Origin: Mucilaginibacter pedocola
GTDB taxonomy: Bacteria; Bacteroidota; Bacteroidia; Sphingobacteriales; Sphingobacteriaceae
Assembly (NCBI RefSeq): GCF_002013915.1
Contig: NZ_MBTF01000014.1
Coordinates: 1-64,000, forward strand
Direction of reading: 5' to 3'
DNA length: 64,000 nucleotides
In this document: positions 51,788 to 60,277 of the stretch, in pieces
Numbering within the stretch: the stretch's first letter is position 1
Layout: each line of letters begins with the position of its first letter
Notes under the pieces: model-generated
Databases searched by the model: none
What the model was told of the DNA's origin: nothing
What the model saw: the letters and a program-made list of their open reading frames with translations, nothing else
Translations under genes and position numbers: made by a program

Positions 51788-52102
51788 ATGGGAGACATAT
51801 TCGAAATATGGTGGCGAGGCCTTTCGATCGGCACGTTCGAAGTAATCACAATTGATATGTGGTATAGGGATGGCATATTCCGGCCTGATAATTCTCCTAA
51901 AGCTCTGCAATTTGAGACAATTGTTAATTCTTTCAAGATCGCGGAAGTCACAAAAGATCCGACAAAAGGGACGCGCATCCTATTACGTTCTAATGTAACC
52001 GAAATTAATGCATTGGTTATAGCCTTGGAGAATGCCACTCTTTCCGTTCGGCTGATCATGGATGAAAAAGCTATCAAATGGCTTATCGACAATGTGCATT
52101 AA
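51788..52102 (+). CDS. Small hypothetical protein
   Basis: This 104-residue soluble protein has a WWRGLSIGTFEVITIDMWYRDGIFRP beginning and an RILLRSNVTEINALVIALENA strand-turn region. I do not recognise it. The ATG at 51788 is taken; a TTG at 51746 is possible but unsupported. A 23-bp perfect palindrome lies downstream, before rluD. Confidence 0.5.
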   Translation: MGDIFEIWWRGLSIGTFEVITIDMWYRDGIFRPDNSPKALQFETIVNSFKIAEVTKDPTKGTRILLRSNVTEINALVIALENATLSVRLIMDEKAIKWLIDNVH

Positions 52103-52137
52103 TGGATAAAACGCCTCAATAGGTTATATACTGCACA

Positions 52138-52184
52138 GTGCTGCCCATAGCGATGGGTTTGAAACCCATCGCTATGGGCAGCAC
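52138..52184. repeat. Perfect 23-bp inverted repeat with one-base spacer
   Basis: The arms gtgctgcccatagcgatgggttt (52138-52160) and its exact complement (52162-52184) make a GC-rich stem with a single unpaired base. It is just upstream of the rluD promoter box and may be a dispersed palindrome or a terminator for the small gene at 51788. Confidence 0.85.
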
Positions 52185-52194
52185 GAATTTTTCT

Positions 52195-52202
52195 TATTTT
52201 TG
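52195..52202 (+). promoter_or_regulatory. rluD -7 box TATTTTTG
   Basis: This exact TAnnTTTG match ends 4 bases before the ATG at 52207, so transcription most likely begins at or near the start codon and the mRNA is leaderless. This also decides the start against the longer frame from 52138. Confidence 0.7.
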
Positions 52203-52206
52203 CGCC

Positions 52207-53250
52207 ATGGCAGAGGATACCCTATTAATTGAAAGCGAAGAGCAGGATCTTTTTGAACACTTGCGCGTGGTAGTTGATAAAGGGCAATCGCTGTTGCGGA
52301 TAGATAAGTTTTTGATGCACCGCATCGAGAATGCATCGCGCAACCGCATACAAAATGCCATTGATGCGGGTAACGTTCTGCTGAATGATAAGCCTGTTAA
52401 AGCCAGTTACAAGGTAAAGCCTTTTGATGTTATATCCGTAGTACTACCACACCCTCCACGCGATACCGAGGTTTACCCCGAGAATATTCCCATCAATATC
52501 GTATACGAAGACAACGATGTGCTCATCGTGAATAAAGACGCCGGCATGGTGGTACATCCCGGCTACAACAATTACACCGGCACGCTGGTGAATGCATTGG
52601 TTTACCATTTTCAGCAACTGCCTACCCTGCCGGGTAACGATGGCCGCCCGGGACTGGTGCATCGTATAGACAAAGACACCTCTGGGCTGCTGCTCATCAG
52701 CAAGAACGAGCGCAGCATGAACTACCTGGCCAAACAGTTTTACGACCATACCATTAACCGTCGCTACATTGCCCTTGCCTGGGGCGATATTACCGAAGAT
52801 GGCACCGTTACCGGCTACATTGGCCGCAGCGTTGCCGACCGCCGAGTAATGTCGATATACGACGACCCCGAGAAAGGCAAATGGGCCGTTACGCATTATA
52901 AGGTATTGGAACGCATGGGCTATGTAACCCTGATAGAGTGCAAACTGGAAACCGGCCGCACCCACCAAATACGCGCCCACATGAGGCATATAGGGCACCC
53001 CTTATTCAGCGATGCCACGTATGGGGGCGACAAAATTTTAAAGGGGACCGTGTTCAGCAAATACCGCCAGTTTGTAGAGAATTGTTTCGAGCTGATGCCA
53101 CGCCAGGCTCTGCATGCACAGTCGCTGGGATTTTTGCATCCTTCGCTTAAGAAGGATATCTACTTTGAAGCGCCGCTACCTGCTGATTTTGAAGCCGTTT
53201 TAGATAAGTGGCGTCGCTACAGCGCTGTGGATATGAAAGACGAAAATTGA
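52207..53250 (+). CDS. rluD: RluD-family ribosomal large subunit pseudouridine synthase
   Basis: This 347-residue enzyme isomerises uridine in 23S rRNA. It has an N-terminal S4 RNA-binding domain (about 30-90: LLRIDKFLMHRIENASRNRIQNAI) and a catalytic domain with the Asp of HRIDKDTSGLLL (about 155) and the ETGRTHQIRAHMRHIGHPL motif (about 245). The start is the ATG at 52207, 4 bases after the promoter box. Confidence 0.9.
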   Translation: MAEDTLLIESEEQDLFEHLRVVVDKGQSLLRIDKFLMHRIENASRNRIQNAIDAGNVLLNDKPVKASYKVKPFDVISVVLPHPPRDTEVYPENIPINIVYEDNDVLIVNKDAGMVVHPGYNNYTGTLVNALVYHFQQLPTLPGNDGRPGLVHRIDKDTSGLLLISKNERSMNYLAKQFYDHTINRRYIALAWGDITEDGTVTGYIGRSVADRRVMSIYDDPEKGKWAVTHYKVLERMGYVTLIECKLETGRTHQIRAHMRHIGHPLFSDATYGGDKILKGTVFSKYRQFVENCFELMPRQALHAQSLGFLHPSLKKDIYFEAPLPADFEAVLDKWRRYSAVDMKDEN

Positions 53251-53429
53251 TGCTTTAGAACAAAACACATTTCTGTGGGTTTGTAAACGAAATTATATCA
53301 TTGAGTTGATAATTTTTTAAGTTTGCACATGTTAATTAAGGGGAGCATTCTCCAGTTGAAAAGCATATATCTAAAGAAATTAAAGGGAGCTTATCTCAAG
53401 TCTAACGTCTCAAATATTATATCTGCCCC

Positions 53430-54266
53430 ATGTCTCCCAGGTACATCAATTTTAACGGCGAAATACTTCCTGAGGATAGCATATTGCTTACCATTGGCAA
53501 CCGTGGTTTTAAATATGGCGACGGCTTATTTGAGAGCATGCGCCTGATGAAGGGCAAACTGCAATTTGCCGAATTGCATGCCGACCGCCTGCAACGCGGC
53601 ATGAAAGCCCTGAAGATAGATGGCTACTCGCAAACCGATACCTGGTTTCTGCGCGAGCAGGCAGAGATGTTGGCCCGGCGCAACAAGATACGCCACGGGC
53701 GCATTCGCCTTACCGTATACCGCGATGCTGAAGGGCTTTATACACCAAGCCAAAACAAAATGGGCTTTTGTATGGAGATAAGCCCGCTGGAAGAACCACG
53801 TTATTTCCTGAACGAGCGCGGGCTGATCATGGATATTTTTGGCGAACTGCCCAAGCCGCTTAACTACCTTTCTTCTATAAAAACCTGTAATTCGCTGCAG
53901 TATGTAATGGCAGCACTGTACAGGCAACAAAATAAGCTCGACGAAGTTTTTCTGCTAAATGCCAATGGCTTTTTGTGCGAGGCCGGCGCGGCGAATATTT
54001 TTGTTTGGTACGAGAATCATTTATACACCCCCGCCCTTAGCGAGGGTTGTGTAGAGGGCGTAATGCGGCAGGTGGTAATAAACCTTGCGCAGGATAACAA
54101 CATCCCCGTAACCGAAGCACAAATAAACCCAGAGATACTAAACCAGGCCGACGAGGTGTTTTTAACCAATGCCACCAGCGGCATACAATGGGTAATGGGC
54201 TACGGCGTAAAACGCTACTTCAACCGGGTTAGTAAAGGGTTGATGGATGAGTTGAATAAGTTGTAG
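53430..54266 (+). CDS. Class IV aminotransferase (PabC-like aminodeoxychorismate lyase or branched-chain transaminase)
   Basis: This 278-residue PLP protein has NRGFKYGDGLFESMRL (about 23-38) and the PLP-binding Lys in SIKTCNSLQYVMA (about 150). EVFLLNANGFLCEAGAANIFVW follows, with the E/G-containing loop of fold type IV. Branched-chain transaminase and aminodeoxychorismate lyase share this fold. Because pabB is encoded 3.3 kb downstream, pABA synthesis (PabC) is the favoured role; this is inference. Confidence 0.82.
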   Translation: MSPRYINFNGEILPEDSILLTIGNRGFKYGDGLFESMRLMKGKLQFAELHADRLQRGMKALKIDGYSQTDTWFLREQAEMLARRNKIRHGRIRLTVYRDAEGLYTPSQNKMGFCMEISPLEEPRYFLNERGLIMDIFGELPKPLNYLSSIKTCNSLQYVMAALYRQQNKLDEVFLLNANGFLCEAGAANIFVWYENHLYTPALSEGCVEGVMRQVVINLAQDNNIPVTEAQINPEILNQADEVFLTNATSGIQWVMGYGVKRYFNRVSKGLMDELNKL

Positions 54267-54313
54267 GCAGGAATGTCGTCAAAATCGTCGCCAGTTTTTT
54301 TGAGAAAGCTACT

Positions 54314-54466
54314 TTAAAACCAGTTGGCGTACTTCTCCTTGATCTCATCAAGCGATATTAGGTTTTTGTCGTCTTCGCTTTCTTCATATGCATCAAGAAC
54401 GCCCAATTGCTGCTCAGGTGTAAGCGAGTCCCACAGCGGGTTACCATTTTTCAGAGTTTGAGTCAT
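54314..54466 (-). CDS. Small antitoxin-like protein
   Basis: This 50-residue acidic protein (MTQTLKNGNPLWDSLTPEQQLGVLDAYEESED...ISLDEIKEKYANWF) resembles short addiction-module antitoxin-like proteins in size and in its C-terminal EIKEKYANW. No toxin gene is adjacent, so if it is an antitoxin it is an orphan. The ATG at 54466 is used; a longer start at 54532 is less likely. Confidence 0.5.
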   Translation of the reverse strand: MTQTLKNGNPLWDSLTPEQQLGVLDAYEESEDDKNLISLDEIKEKYANWF

Positions 54467-54559
54467 ATAGCATAAAAATACGTTTTTAATACAATTAAAC
54501 CGTTGGCTATTCATACCTTTGCCCTTTCGCACTATTGGAATATATTATAAAATAATTAA

Positions 54560-54567
54560 TACCTTTG
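54560..54567 (+). promoter_or_regulatory. fur -7 box TACCTTTG with -33 TTG
   Basis: This exact TAnnTTTG match, with TTG at 54535-54537, lies 18 bases upstream of the ATG at 54586, so the Fur mRNA has a short leader. Confidence 0.6.
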
Positions 54568-54585
54568 GAGGGTTAATTTAACATT

Positions 54586-55056
54586 ATGCCTGTACAGGAA
54601 ACCATTGCGTTGGTAAAGAAGATTTTCGAGGCTTACCTCGAAAATAAAAGCCTCCGGAAAACCCCCGAGCGCTTTGCCATACTGGAAGAGATATACTCTC
54701 GTACCGACCATTTTGATGTGGAGAGTTTATATATCCACATGAAAAACAAAAAATACCGTGTTAGCCGCGCTACGGTATACAACACCCTTGAACTTTTAGT
54801 ATCGTGCGACCTGGTTACCAAGCACCAGTTCGGTAAAAACATGGCCCAGTTCGAGAAATCGTATGGCTATAAACAGCATGACCACATCATCTGCATCGAT
54901 TGCGGTAAAGTGGTGGAGTTTTGCGACCCGCGCATCCAGCAAATTCAAAGCATGATGGGCGATATCCTGAAATTTGATATCAAGCACCACTCGCTAAACC
55001 TATACGGTAACTGCACCAAACTGCGCGATGGAAATTGCGACCGCAAGGTATCGTAA
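54586..55056 (+). CDS. Fur-family metal-responsive repressor
   Basis: This 156-residue regulator has an N-terminal winged helix (about 15-90: RKTPERFAILEEIYSRTDHFDVESLYIHMKN, VSRATVYNTLELLVSCDLV) and a dimerisation/metal domain (about 95-150). The latter has HDHIICIDCGKVVEF, HHSLNLYGNC and CTKLRDGNC, which include the zinc Cys set. Iron, zinc or peroxide sensing cannot be separated by sequence. It lies 59 bases before purA in the same direction. Confidence 0.9.
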   Translation: MPVQETIALVKKIFEAYLENKSLRKTPERFAILEEIYSRTDHFDVESLYIHMKNKKYRVSRATVYNTLELLVSCDLVTKHQFGKNMAQFEKSYGYKQHDHIICIDCGKVVEFCDPRIQQIQSMMGDILKFDIKHHSLNLYGNCTKLRDGNCDRKVS

Positions 55057-55115
55057 CCCAAACATCTGAACGAATTTATTTTTTTAACATTACTACCATA
55101 TAAGATATTCATTTA

Positions 55116-56393
55116 ATGGCTGTTGACGTATTATTGGGCCTCCAGTGGGGCGACGAAGGAAAAGGAAAAATTGTTGACGTACTGAGCGCAGGTTACGACC
55201 TGATAGCCCGTTTCCAGGGCGGGCCGAACGCCGGGCATACTTTGGAGTTCGAAGGCAAAAAATTTGTGTTGAACACAATCCCTTCGGGCATTTTCTTCGA
55301 TAACACCATGAACCTTATTGGTAACGGTGTAGTGATAGACCCTATCACCCTAAAAAAAGAGCTGGATAAACTAAAGGATGCCGGGCACGACCTGTTGGCA
55401 AAAGGCAACCTGATGATAGCTAAAAAGGCCCACCTGATATTGCCTACCCACCAGTTGCTTGATGCTGCATCGGAAAAAAAGATGGGCGACGGCAAAATTG
55501 GCTCTACCCTTAAAGGTATAGGCCCAACTTATATGGATAAAACCGGCCGCAACGGTTTACGCATTGGCGATATTACCCTGCCCGATTTTAAAGAGCGCTA
55601 CCAAAAACTGGTTGACAAGCATACATCAATGCTGCAGGCCATGTATGGCGAAGTGGCTGATTTCAGCGAGCGCGAAACCTTATTCTTCGAAGCGTTGGAA
55701 CTAATCAAACAATTCCCTCTGGTTGATAGCGAGCGTTTGGTTAACGGCTACATTAAAGATGGTAAAAAAGTATTAGCAGAAGGCGCACAAGGCGCTATGC
55801 TGGATATCGATTTTGGCTCGTACCCATTCGTAACTTCATCTAACACAACAGCAGCAGGTGCTTGCACCGGTTTAGGTATAGCCCCGCGCGAAATTGGCGA
55901 CGTAATAGGCATATTTAAAGCTTATTGCACCCGCGTAGGCGGCGGCCCCTTCCCTACCGAACTGCATGAAGAAACCGGCGAAGAACTGCGCCGCATAGGC
56001 CACGAGTTTGGCGCTACCACAGGCCGCCCGCGCCGCACCGGCTGGATAGACCTGCCTGCCCTTAAATATGCCATTATGCTGAACGGCGTTACGCAACTGG
56101 TAATGACCAAAGCCGATGTATTAAGCGGTTTCGAAAAAATATATGCCTGCACACACTACAACTACTTAGGCGAACAGGTTGACTATATGCCTTACGATAT
56201 TTGTTCGGTAGATGCAGTGCCCGTACTAAAAGAGATAGACGGCTGGCACGAAGACCTTACCGGCATTACCGAATTGGAGCAGATACCTGCCAAACTGCAA
56301 AGCTATATTGAGTATTTGGAAGCCGAACTGAACGTACCGATTAAATGGTTATCAGTTGGTCCGGATAGGAAACAGACTTTAGTGTTGCACTAA
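55116..56393 (+). CDS. purA: Adenylosuccinate synthetase
   Basis: This 425-residue enzyme makes adenylosuccinate from IMP, Asp and GTP. The P-loop GDEGKGK is at residues 12-18, with the family's NAGHTLEF, KGIGPTYMDKTGRNGLR (about 130) and TTGRPRRTGWIDLPALKYAIMLNGV (about 300) blocks. Length is normal. A terminator follows at 56446-56475. Confidence 0.96.
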   Translation: MAVDVLLGLQWGDEGKGKIVDVLSAGYDLIARFQGGPNAGHTLEFEGKKFVLNTIPSGIFFDNTMNLIGNGVVIDPITLKKELDKLKDAGHDLLAKGNLMIAKKAHLILPTHQLLDAASEKKMGDGKIGSTLKGIGPTYMDKTGRNGLRIGDITLPDFKERYQKLVDKHTSMLQAMYGEVADFSERETLFFEALELIKQFPLVDSERLVNGYIKDGKKVLAEGAQGAMLDIDFGSYPFVTSSNTTAAGACTGLGIAPREIGDVIGIFKAYCTRVGGGPFPTELHEETGEELRRIGHEFGATTGRPRRTGWIDLPALKYAIMLNGVTQLVMTKADVLSGFEKIYACTHYNYLGEQVDYMPYDICSVDAVPVLKEIDGWHEDLTGITELEQIPAKLQSYIEYLEAELNVPIKWLSVGPDRKQTLVLH

Positions 56394-56445
56394 GCGATAC
56401 CTCCCTATTCTGCTATCCCCACCGAAATTATAACGATAAACGTCT

Positions 56446-56475
56446 AAAGGCTCCGGACTCCGGGGCCTTTTTCTT
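56446..56475 (+). terminator. purA terminator
   Basis: The stem aaggctccgg/ccggggcctt, with a short act loop, is followed by a T-rich tail, about 53 bases after the purA stop. Confidence 0.8.
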
Positions 56476-56525
56476 TTACGGATAATTACTGTTATATTTA
56501 GGACGCAATCCTAAAACTTAAAACA

Positions 56526-56972
56526 ATGCTTAAGCCCTCAACACTCAAAACCGTTTCATACATCGCCTTAGTTTGCTGCGTTCTCGGTGTAATTCTTGCC
56601 ATCCTGGTAGCGCTTGTAGAACCTGACTTCCGCGCCTACCTCAGCATTATTTCCTGGGCATTACTAATATATTCCAGTTGGTTAGCCACCAGGCTTTCTA
56701 CTTACGATTTATATGATGAAGACAGGAAAGAGCTTGGGTATTGTGTATACGGTATACTGGTACTTTTTGTGTTGTACCTTTCGGTAAATATTTCGCTCGG
56801 TATTATTGCCGCCGTTTACGTAACTGTGCGCTTACACAACCAAAAACGCGGGCTTCAGGCCTGGATGGAGGAGCAAGCCGCCGCAGCAGCAGCCGTCGTG
56901 GCCGTGGAAACTGTAAGCACTGATAGCCCTGTTATTGCGGTAGAAGACAACAACAAACCCGCCGAAAATTAA
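56526..56972 (+). CDS. Small membrane protein with Ala-rich tail
   Basis: This 148-residue protein has three to four transmembrane helices in its first 100 residues (VSYIALVCCVLGVILAILVAL, YLSIISWALLIYSSWL, VYGILVLFVLYLSVNI). A basic region (RLHNQKRG) follows, then a tail rich in Ala, Val and acidic residues (AAAAAVVAVETVSTD). I recognise no family. Confidence 0.6.
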   Translation: MLKPSTLKTVSYIALVCCVLGVILAILVALVEPDFRAYLSIISWALLIYSSWLATRLSTYDLYDEDRKELGYCVYGILVLFVLYLSVNISLGIIAAVYVTVRLHNQKRGLQAWMEEQAAAAAAVVAVETVSTDSPVIAVEDNNKPAEN

Positions 56973-57006
56973 TTGAATATCGAATGATAGGTTTACAAGC
57001 TAAATC

Positions 57007-57486
57007 CTATTGTACAAACACTATCCCATACAGGTTATAAAGGGCGTGTAATAGCGCCACCCACCAAAAGGCTTTGTGTCCGTTGGTGTGGCAGTATAAA
57101 TACAAGTAATTCATGATGGTGCCGCCTACTAACATGGCCACAATATAAAGCGGGTTATAATAGTGGCTCAACCCGAACAAAACAGCCGGGATAAATAGTA
57201 GCAGATAATAATTGCTGATGCGTAATTTAAGCAGCAGTTTATTGGAGGCATATTGATAAACCAGTGTTTCTAAAAGCGGAGCAATTAATACGGCCAAAAA
57301 CAATTGTTCCTGAATCGATTCTTTGTCGATGGGGTTACCCTCCAATCCCGGGAAAACATAAGTGCTGAGGTAATTGAAAAAGTAACCGTTAGCAATAGAT
57401 AAGATGAGGCACAGGGTGAAAACCTTTACCAGCTTTATATTTTGCGGCGGCGCGGGTTCGGTGTATTCGGCAAGTTGGTTATCCAT
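57007..57486 (-). CDS. CPBP-family intramembrane protease homologue (ET variant)
   Basis: This 159-residue membrane protein has four or more helices and the CPBP (Rce1-like) pattern. Motif 1 reads APLLETLVYQ, so the usual EExxxR is replaced by ETxxxQ; the first Glu is kept. Motif 2 is FGLSHYYN and motif 3 HALYN. The fold is recognised, but the changed residues make protease activity uncertain; the ET..Q form is seen in related Bacteroidota proteins. Confidence 0.75.
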   Translation of the reverse strand: MDNQLAEYTEPAPPQNIKLVKVFTLCLILSIANGYFFNYLSTYVFPGLEGNPIDKESIQEQLFLAVLIAPLLETLVYQYASNKLLLKLRISNYYLLLFIPAVLFGLSHYYNPLYIVAMLVGGTIMNYLYLYCHTNGHKAFWWVALLHALYNLYGIVFVQ

Positions 57487-57585
57487 GGTTTAAGCTATCC
57501 TATGGTAAAAATGGTGTATTAATTTGGAAAACAAAAAGCATAGTTTAACCTTTGCCCTTTAATATTGCATCATCTCCCGGCAACT

Positions 57586-58860
57586 GTGACGTTCGAAATA
57601 GAAAACCCTGCACTCTTCAAGCAAAAAGCACTCGCCCGGGCGAACAACTTTGATACGGTTTGTTACCTCGATAGCAACAGCTACACCGACCCTTACGGCA
57701 AATTTGATACGCTGATAGCAATGGGTGCCAAAGCTGAACTAATTGCCGATGAAGGTAAAGCATTTGAGCAACTGGAAAAATTCCGCGAGGCTAACCCGGG
57801 CTACATCACCGGCTTCTTAGGGTACGACCTAAAGAACGAAACCGAAGACCTTTCTTCTGCAAATGCCGATGGGTTGCATTTCCCCGCCCTTTATTTTTTT
57901 GTGCCAGAAACGATTGTCATCATCAAAGGCAATACGGTAGAGATAATAGGGAAGGAAATAAACCTGGATGTGCCCCCGGAGAGATTCGAACTCTCGACCC
58001 AAACCGAAACCCATGCTTTGGTCGACATACATTCAAGGTTTACAAAACCCGAATATATCGAAGCCGTAGAAAGAATAAAAGCGCACATTATCCGCGGCGA
58101 TATTTATGTAACCAATTTTTGCCAGGAGTTTTACGCTGAAGATGCGGAGATATCACCTTTAGATATCTTTAATAAACTCAATGCCCTATCGCCTACCCCA
58201 TTCTCGTCTTTTTTTAAATGGAAGGGTAATTATATTATCTGCGCCTCGCCCGAACGCTTCTTAGCAAAACGCGGCAGCAAGCTGATATCGCAACCCATAA
58301 AAGGCACTGCGCGGCGCGATGATGATACTACGGTGGACCAAACCATTAAACACCAACTCCGCAACACACCAAAGGAACTGCAGGAGAATGTAATGATAGT
58401 TGACCTGGTGCGTAACGACCTCACCCACTCCGCCAAACCGGGTAGCGTGAAAACCGAAGAGCTATTTGGCATACATAGCTTTAAGCAGGTGCACCAAATG
58501 GTATCAACCGTAGTATGCGAGCTTCGCGATGATGTAAGCGCCGTACAAGCCATAAAAAACACCTTCCCGATGGGCAGCATGACAGGCGCACCCAAAATAA
58601 GCGCCATGCAACTAATGGAACGATACGAACGCAGCAAACGCGGCGTATACTCAGGCGCCATAGGCTACTTCGCCCCCGACGTCGACTTCGACTTTAATGT
58701 GGTTATACGCTCCCTGCTATATAATTCTGCCGAAAAATACCTATCGTTCCATGTCGGCGGCGCTATCACCTACCATGCCGATGCTGAAAAGGAATATGAA
58801 GAGTGTTTATTAAAGGCAAAGGCGATATTGGAGGTATTGGGCGTAAGCAACAAAATGTAG
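57586..58860 (+). CDS. pabB: Aminodeoxychorismate synthase component I (PabB)
   Basis: This protein of about 424 residues makes 4-amino-4-deoxychorismate from chorismate for folate synthesis. The chorismate-binding domain (about 150-420) shows SQPIKGTARRD, ENVMIVDLVRNDLTHSAKPGSV, FPMGSMTGAPKISAMQLMERYE and GVYSGAIGYF. The N-terminal domain is about 1-125. The start is uncertain: GTG at 57586 or TTG at 57565. Residues 129-137, in the inter-domain linker, are encoded by DNA that on the other strand reads as a tRNA T-arm and acceptor end. Confidence 0.88.
   Translation: MTFEIENPALFKQKALARANNFDTVCYLDSNSYTDPYGKFDTLIAMGAKAELIADEGKAFEQLEKFREANPGYITGFLGYDLKNETEDLSSANADGLHFPALYFFVPETIVIIKGNTVEIIGKEINLDVPPERFELSTQTETHALVDIHSRFTKPEYIEAVERIKAHIIRGDIYVTNFCQEFYAEDAEISPLDIFNKLNALSPTPFSSFFKWKGNYIICASPERFLAKRGSKLISQPIKGTARRDDDTTVDQTIKHQLRNTPKELQENVMIVDLVRNDLTHSAKPGSVKTEELFGIHSFKQVHQMVSTVVCELRDDVSAVQAIKNTFPMGSMTGAPKISAMQLMERYERSKRGVYSGAIGYFAPDVDFDFNVVIRSLLYNSAEKYLSFHVGGAITYHADAEKEYEECLLKAKAILEVLGVSNKM
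57971..58000 (-). other. tRNA 3'-end remnant inside pabB
   Basis: On the minus strand the sequence contains GAGAG, the 7-base loop TTCGAAT and CTCTC (57979-57995, a perfect T-arm), followed by CGGGGGC (acceptor 3' strand, 57972-57978) and an A. The partner acceptor strand and D-arm are absent. It looks like the last third of a tRNA, and is in frame in pabB. Confidence 0.65.
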
Positions 58861-58904
58861 CTATTAAACGTTAATATTTGTATATTTACGTAAACGCAAA
58901 AAAA

Positions 58905-59144
58905 ATGGCCATACAATATGTTTCAGATGATGCAGGTAACCCTACTGCCGTACTTGTGCCTATAACGGAATGGAACAGTATAGCGGCAAAACATGAAGAC
59001 GTTCGGGTATTGATGCAGGAATCAGCGCAACCAAGATCGAAAAGAAAACCATCCGAATTCCGTGGCATACTCGACAAGGAAGTAGCAAAGCAAATGATGA
59101 TCGATATTGAGAAAGACCGAAACGAATGGGAAAAACGTTTTTAA
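58905..59144 (+). CDS. Antitoxin-like protein of a VapBC-type pair
   Basis: This 79-residue hydrophilic protein (MAIQYVSDDAGNPTAVLVPITEWNSI...WEKRF) has a short N-terminal beta part and a basic/acidic helical C-terminus. Its gene overlaps the PIN-domain toxin gene by 19 bases, the usual order of antitoxin then toxin. The ATG at 58905 is used. The N-terminal VLVPITEWNSI resembles Phd/YefM-type folds. Confidence 0.75.
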   Translation: MAIQYVSDDAGNPTAVLVPITEWNSIAAKHEDVRVLMQESAQPRSKRKPSEFRGILDKEVAKQMMIDIEKDRNEWEKRF

Positions 59145-59506
59145 TAGATACAAACGTTATTTTAGACTACACGGCCGATGTAATGCCCATTCAAATCGCC
59201 CGCTACCTTGAGGATATCCTTGACGAACAGGGTTTTTATATATCGGTAATTAATCGCATAGAATTATTAGGGCATATATCTGCAACTGAAGATCTGGCTA
59301 TTTTTTTAGATACTGCTATCATTCACCATCTCACAGAGGAAGTAGTGGAACAAACAATTTCACTTCGTAAGATCAAAAAGATAAAACTGCCGGATGCTGT
59401 GATCGCAGCCACCGCAATAGTTCATGACCACATACTTATCACACGTAATATCCGTGATTTTCAGAATATCTCTGGTTTGAAGGTCATTGACCCATATAAT
59501 ATATAG
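59126..59506 (+). CDS. PIN-domain (VapC-like) ribonuclease toxin
   Basis: This 126-residue PIN-domain protein has D8 (FLIDTNVIL), E46 (NRIELLG), D90 (KLPDAVIA) and D111 (IRDFQ), the four acidic residues that bind Mg. Such toxins cut tRNA or rRNA when free of antitoxin. It overlaps the upstream gene by 19 bases. The DUF2071 gene converges on it with one base between stops. Confidence 0.9.
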   Translation: MGKTFLIDTNVILDYTADVMPIQIARYLEDILDEQGFYISVINRIELLGHISATEDLAIFLDTAIIHHLTEEVVEQTISLRKIKKIKLPDAVIAATAIVHDHILITRNIRDFQNISGLKVIDPYNI

Positions 59507-59507
59507 G

Positions 59508-60245
59508 TTACCCTTCCACCACTAGCTTATCCCCCATCCTCACCGCTATATCTGAGCCATTGGCCCAAAAGGCAGATACGGGTTTTGCACTTAAGTATGG
59601 CACAAATGCATCGCCGTATAATTCGGCTATATCGGCATCGAATATATAATCGGTTACTTCTGCAACCTGCCACGATATGTGTTCTACCTGGTACTGCATG
59701 GTTTTGGTGTCAGTAAGGCGATTGTAACCCCAGTAGTGCTCAAAAATAAATTCTTCGGGGCTGCCGGGTTCTATTTTTACCAGGGCGTTGCGTACCGTTG
59801 CGCCGAGTTTATTCCATCGCCCTTTCAGCTTCCACTCGTATAAAAACTGCGTGTGGCTGTTGCCTTGTTTGGTAATGCTATGCCGCATGGGCAGCGCGCG
59901 GTAATGTTCTTTATACAAACCATTGGCAATAATTACAATGGCGGGTTTGGGCACTATTTCGCTGATGAATACTGCGCCGCGTTTCCACTCTGTGCCGTCG
60001 AAATGCTTTACATAAAAGCGCAGGTTCACTTCCTCAAAATCGGCATGAAAGGGCCATTTGATACCCATCACCCGCGTATCCTGAAATAGGAAGCCCACCA
60101 TACTCACCAGTGCCTTGCCATCCCAAAGGTCAAGTTCTGTACCCGCAGGGAGGTATGGTTTCAATATGGCAGGGTCAACTTCGTAATTCAGCATTACCAG
60201 GTTTATCCATCGGGCGGTGAGGAATTGGCGTTTCGAGGCAGGCAT
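59508..60245 (-). CDS. DUF2071 (YqjF-like) protein
   Basis: This 245-residue cytoplasmic protein begins QFLTARWINLVMLNYEVDPAILKPYLPAGTELDLWDGKALVSMVGFLF, a clear DUF2071 start, with NLRFYVKH and RGAVFISEIVPKPAI following. Function is unknown. It is convergent with the VapC-like toxin. Confidence 0.88.
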   Translation of the reverse strand: MPASKRQFLTARWINLVMLNYEVDPAILKPYLPAGTELDLWDGKALVSMVGFLFQDTRVMGIKWPFHADFEEVNLRFYVKHFDGTEWKRGAVFISEIVPKPAIVIIANGLYKEHYRALPMRHSITKQGNSHTQFLYEWKLKGRWNKLGATVRNALVKIEPGSPEEFIFEHYWGYNRLTDTKTMQYQVEHISWQVAEVTDYIFDADIAELYGDAFVPYLSAKPVSAFWANGSDIAVRMGDKLVVEG

Positions 60246-60277
60246 GGTATGGGTTGGTCTTTATTGCAAAGATGGTT

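Noticed and set aside
57971..58000. An intact tRNA gene in pabB
   Set aside because: Only the T-arm and 3' acceptor strand are present; D-arm and anticodon arm are missing.
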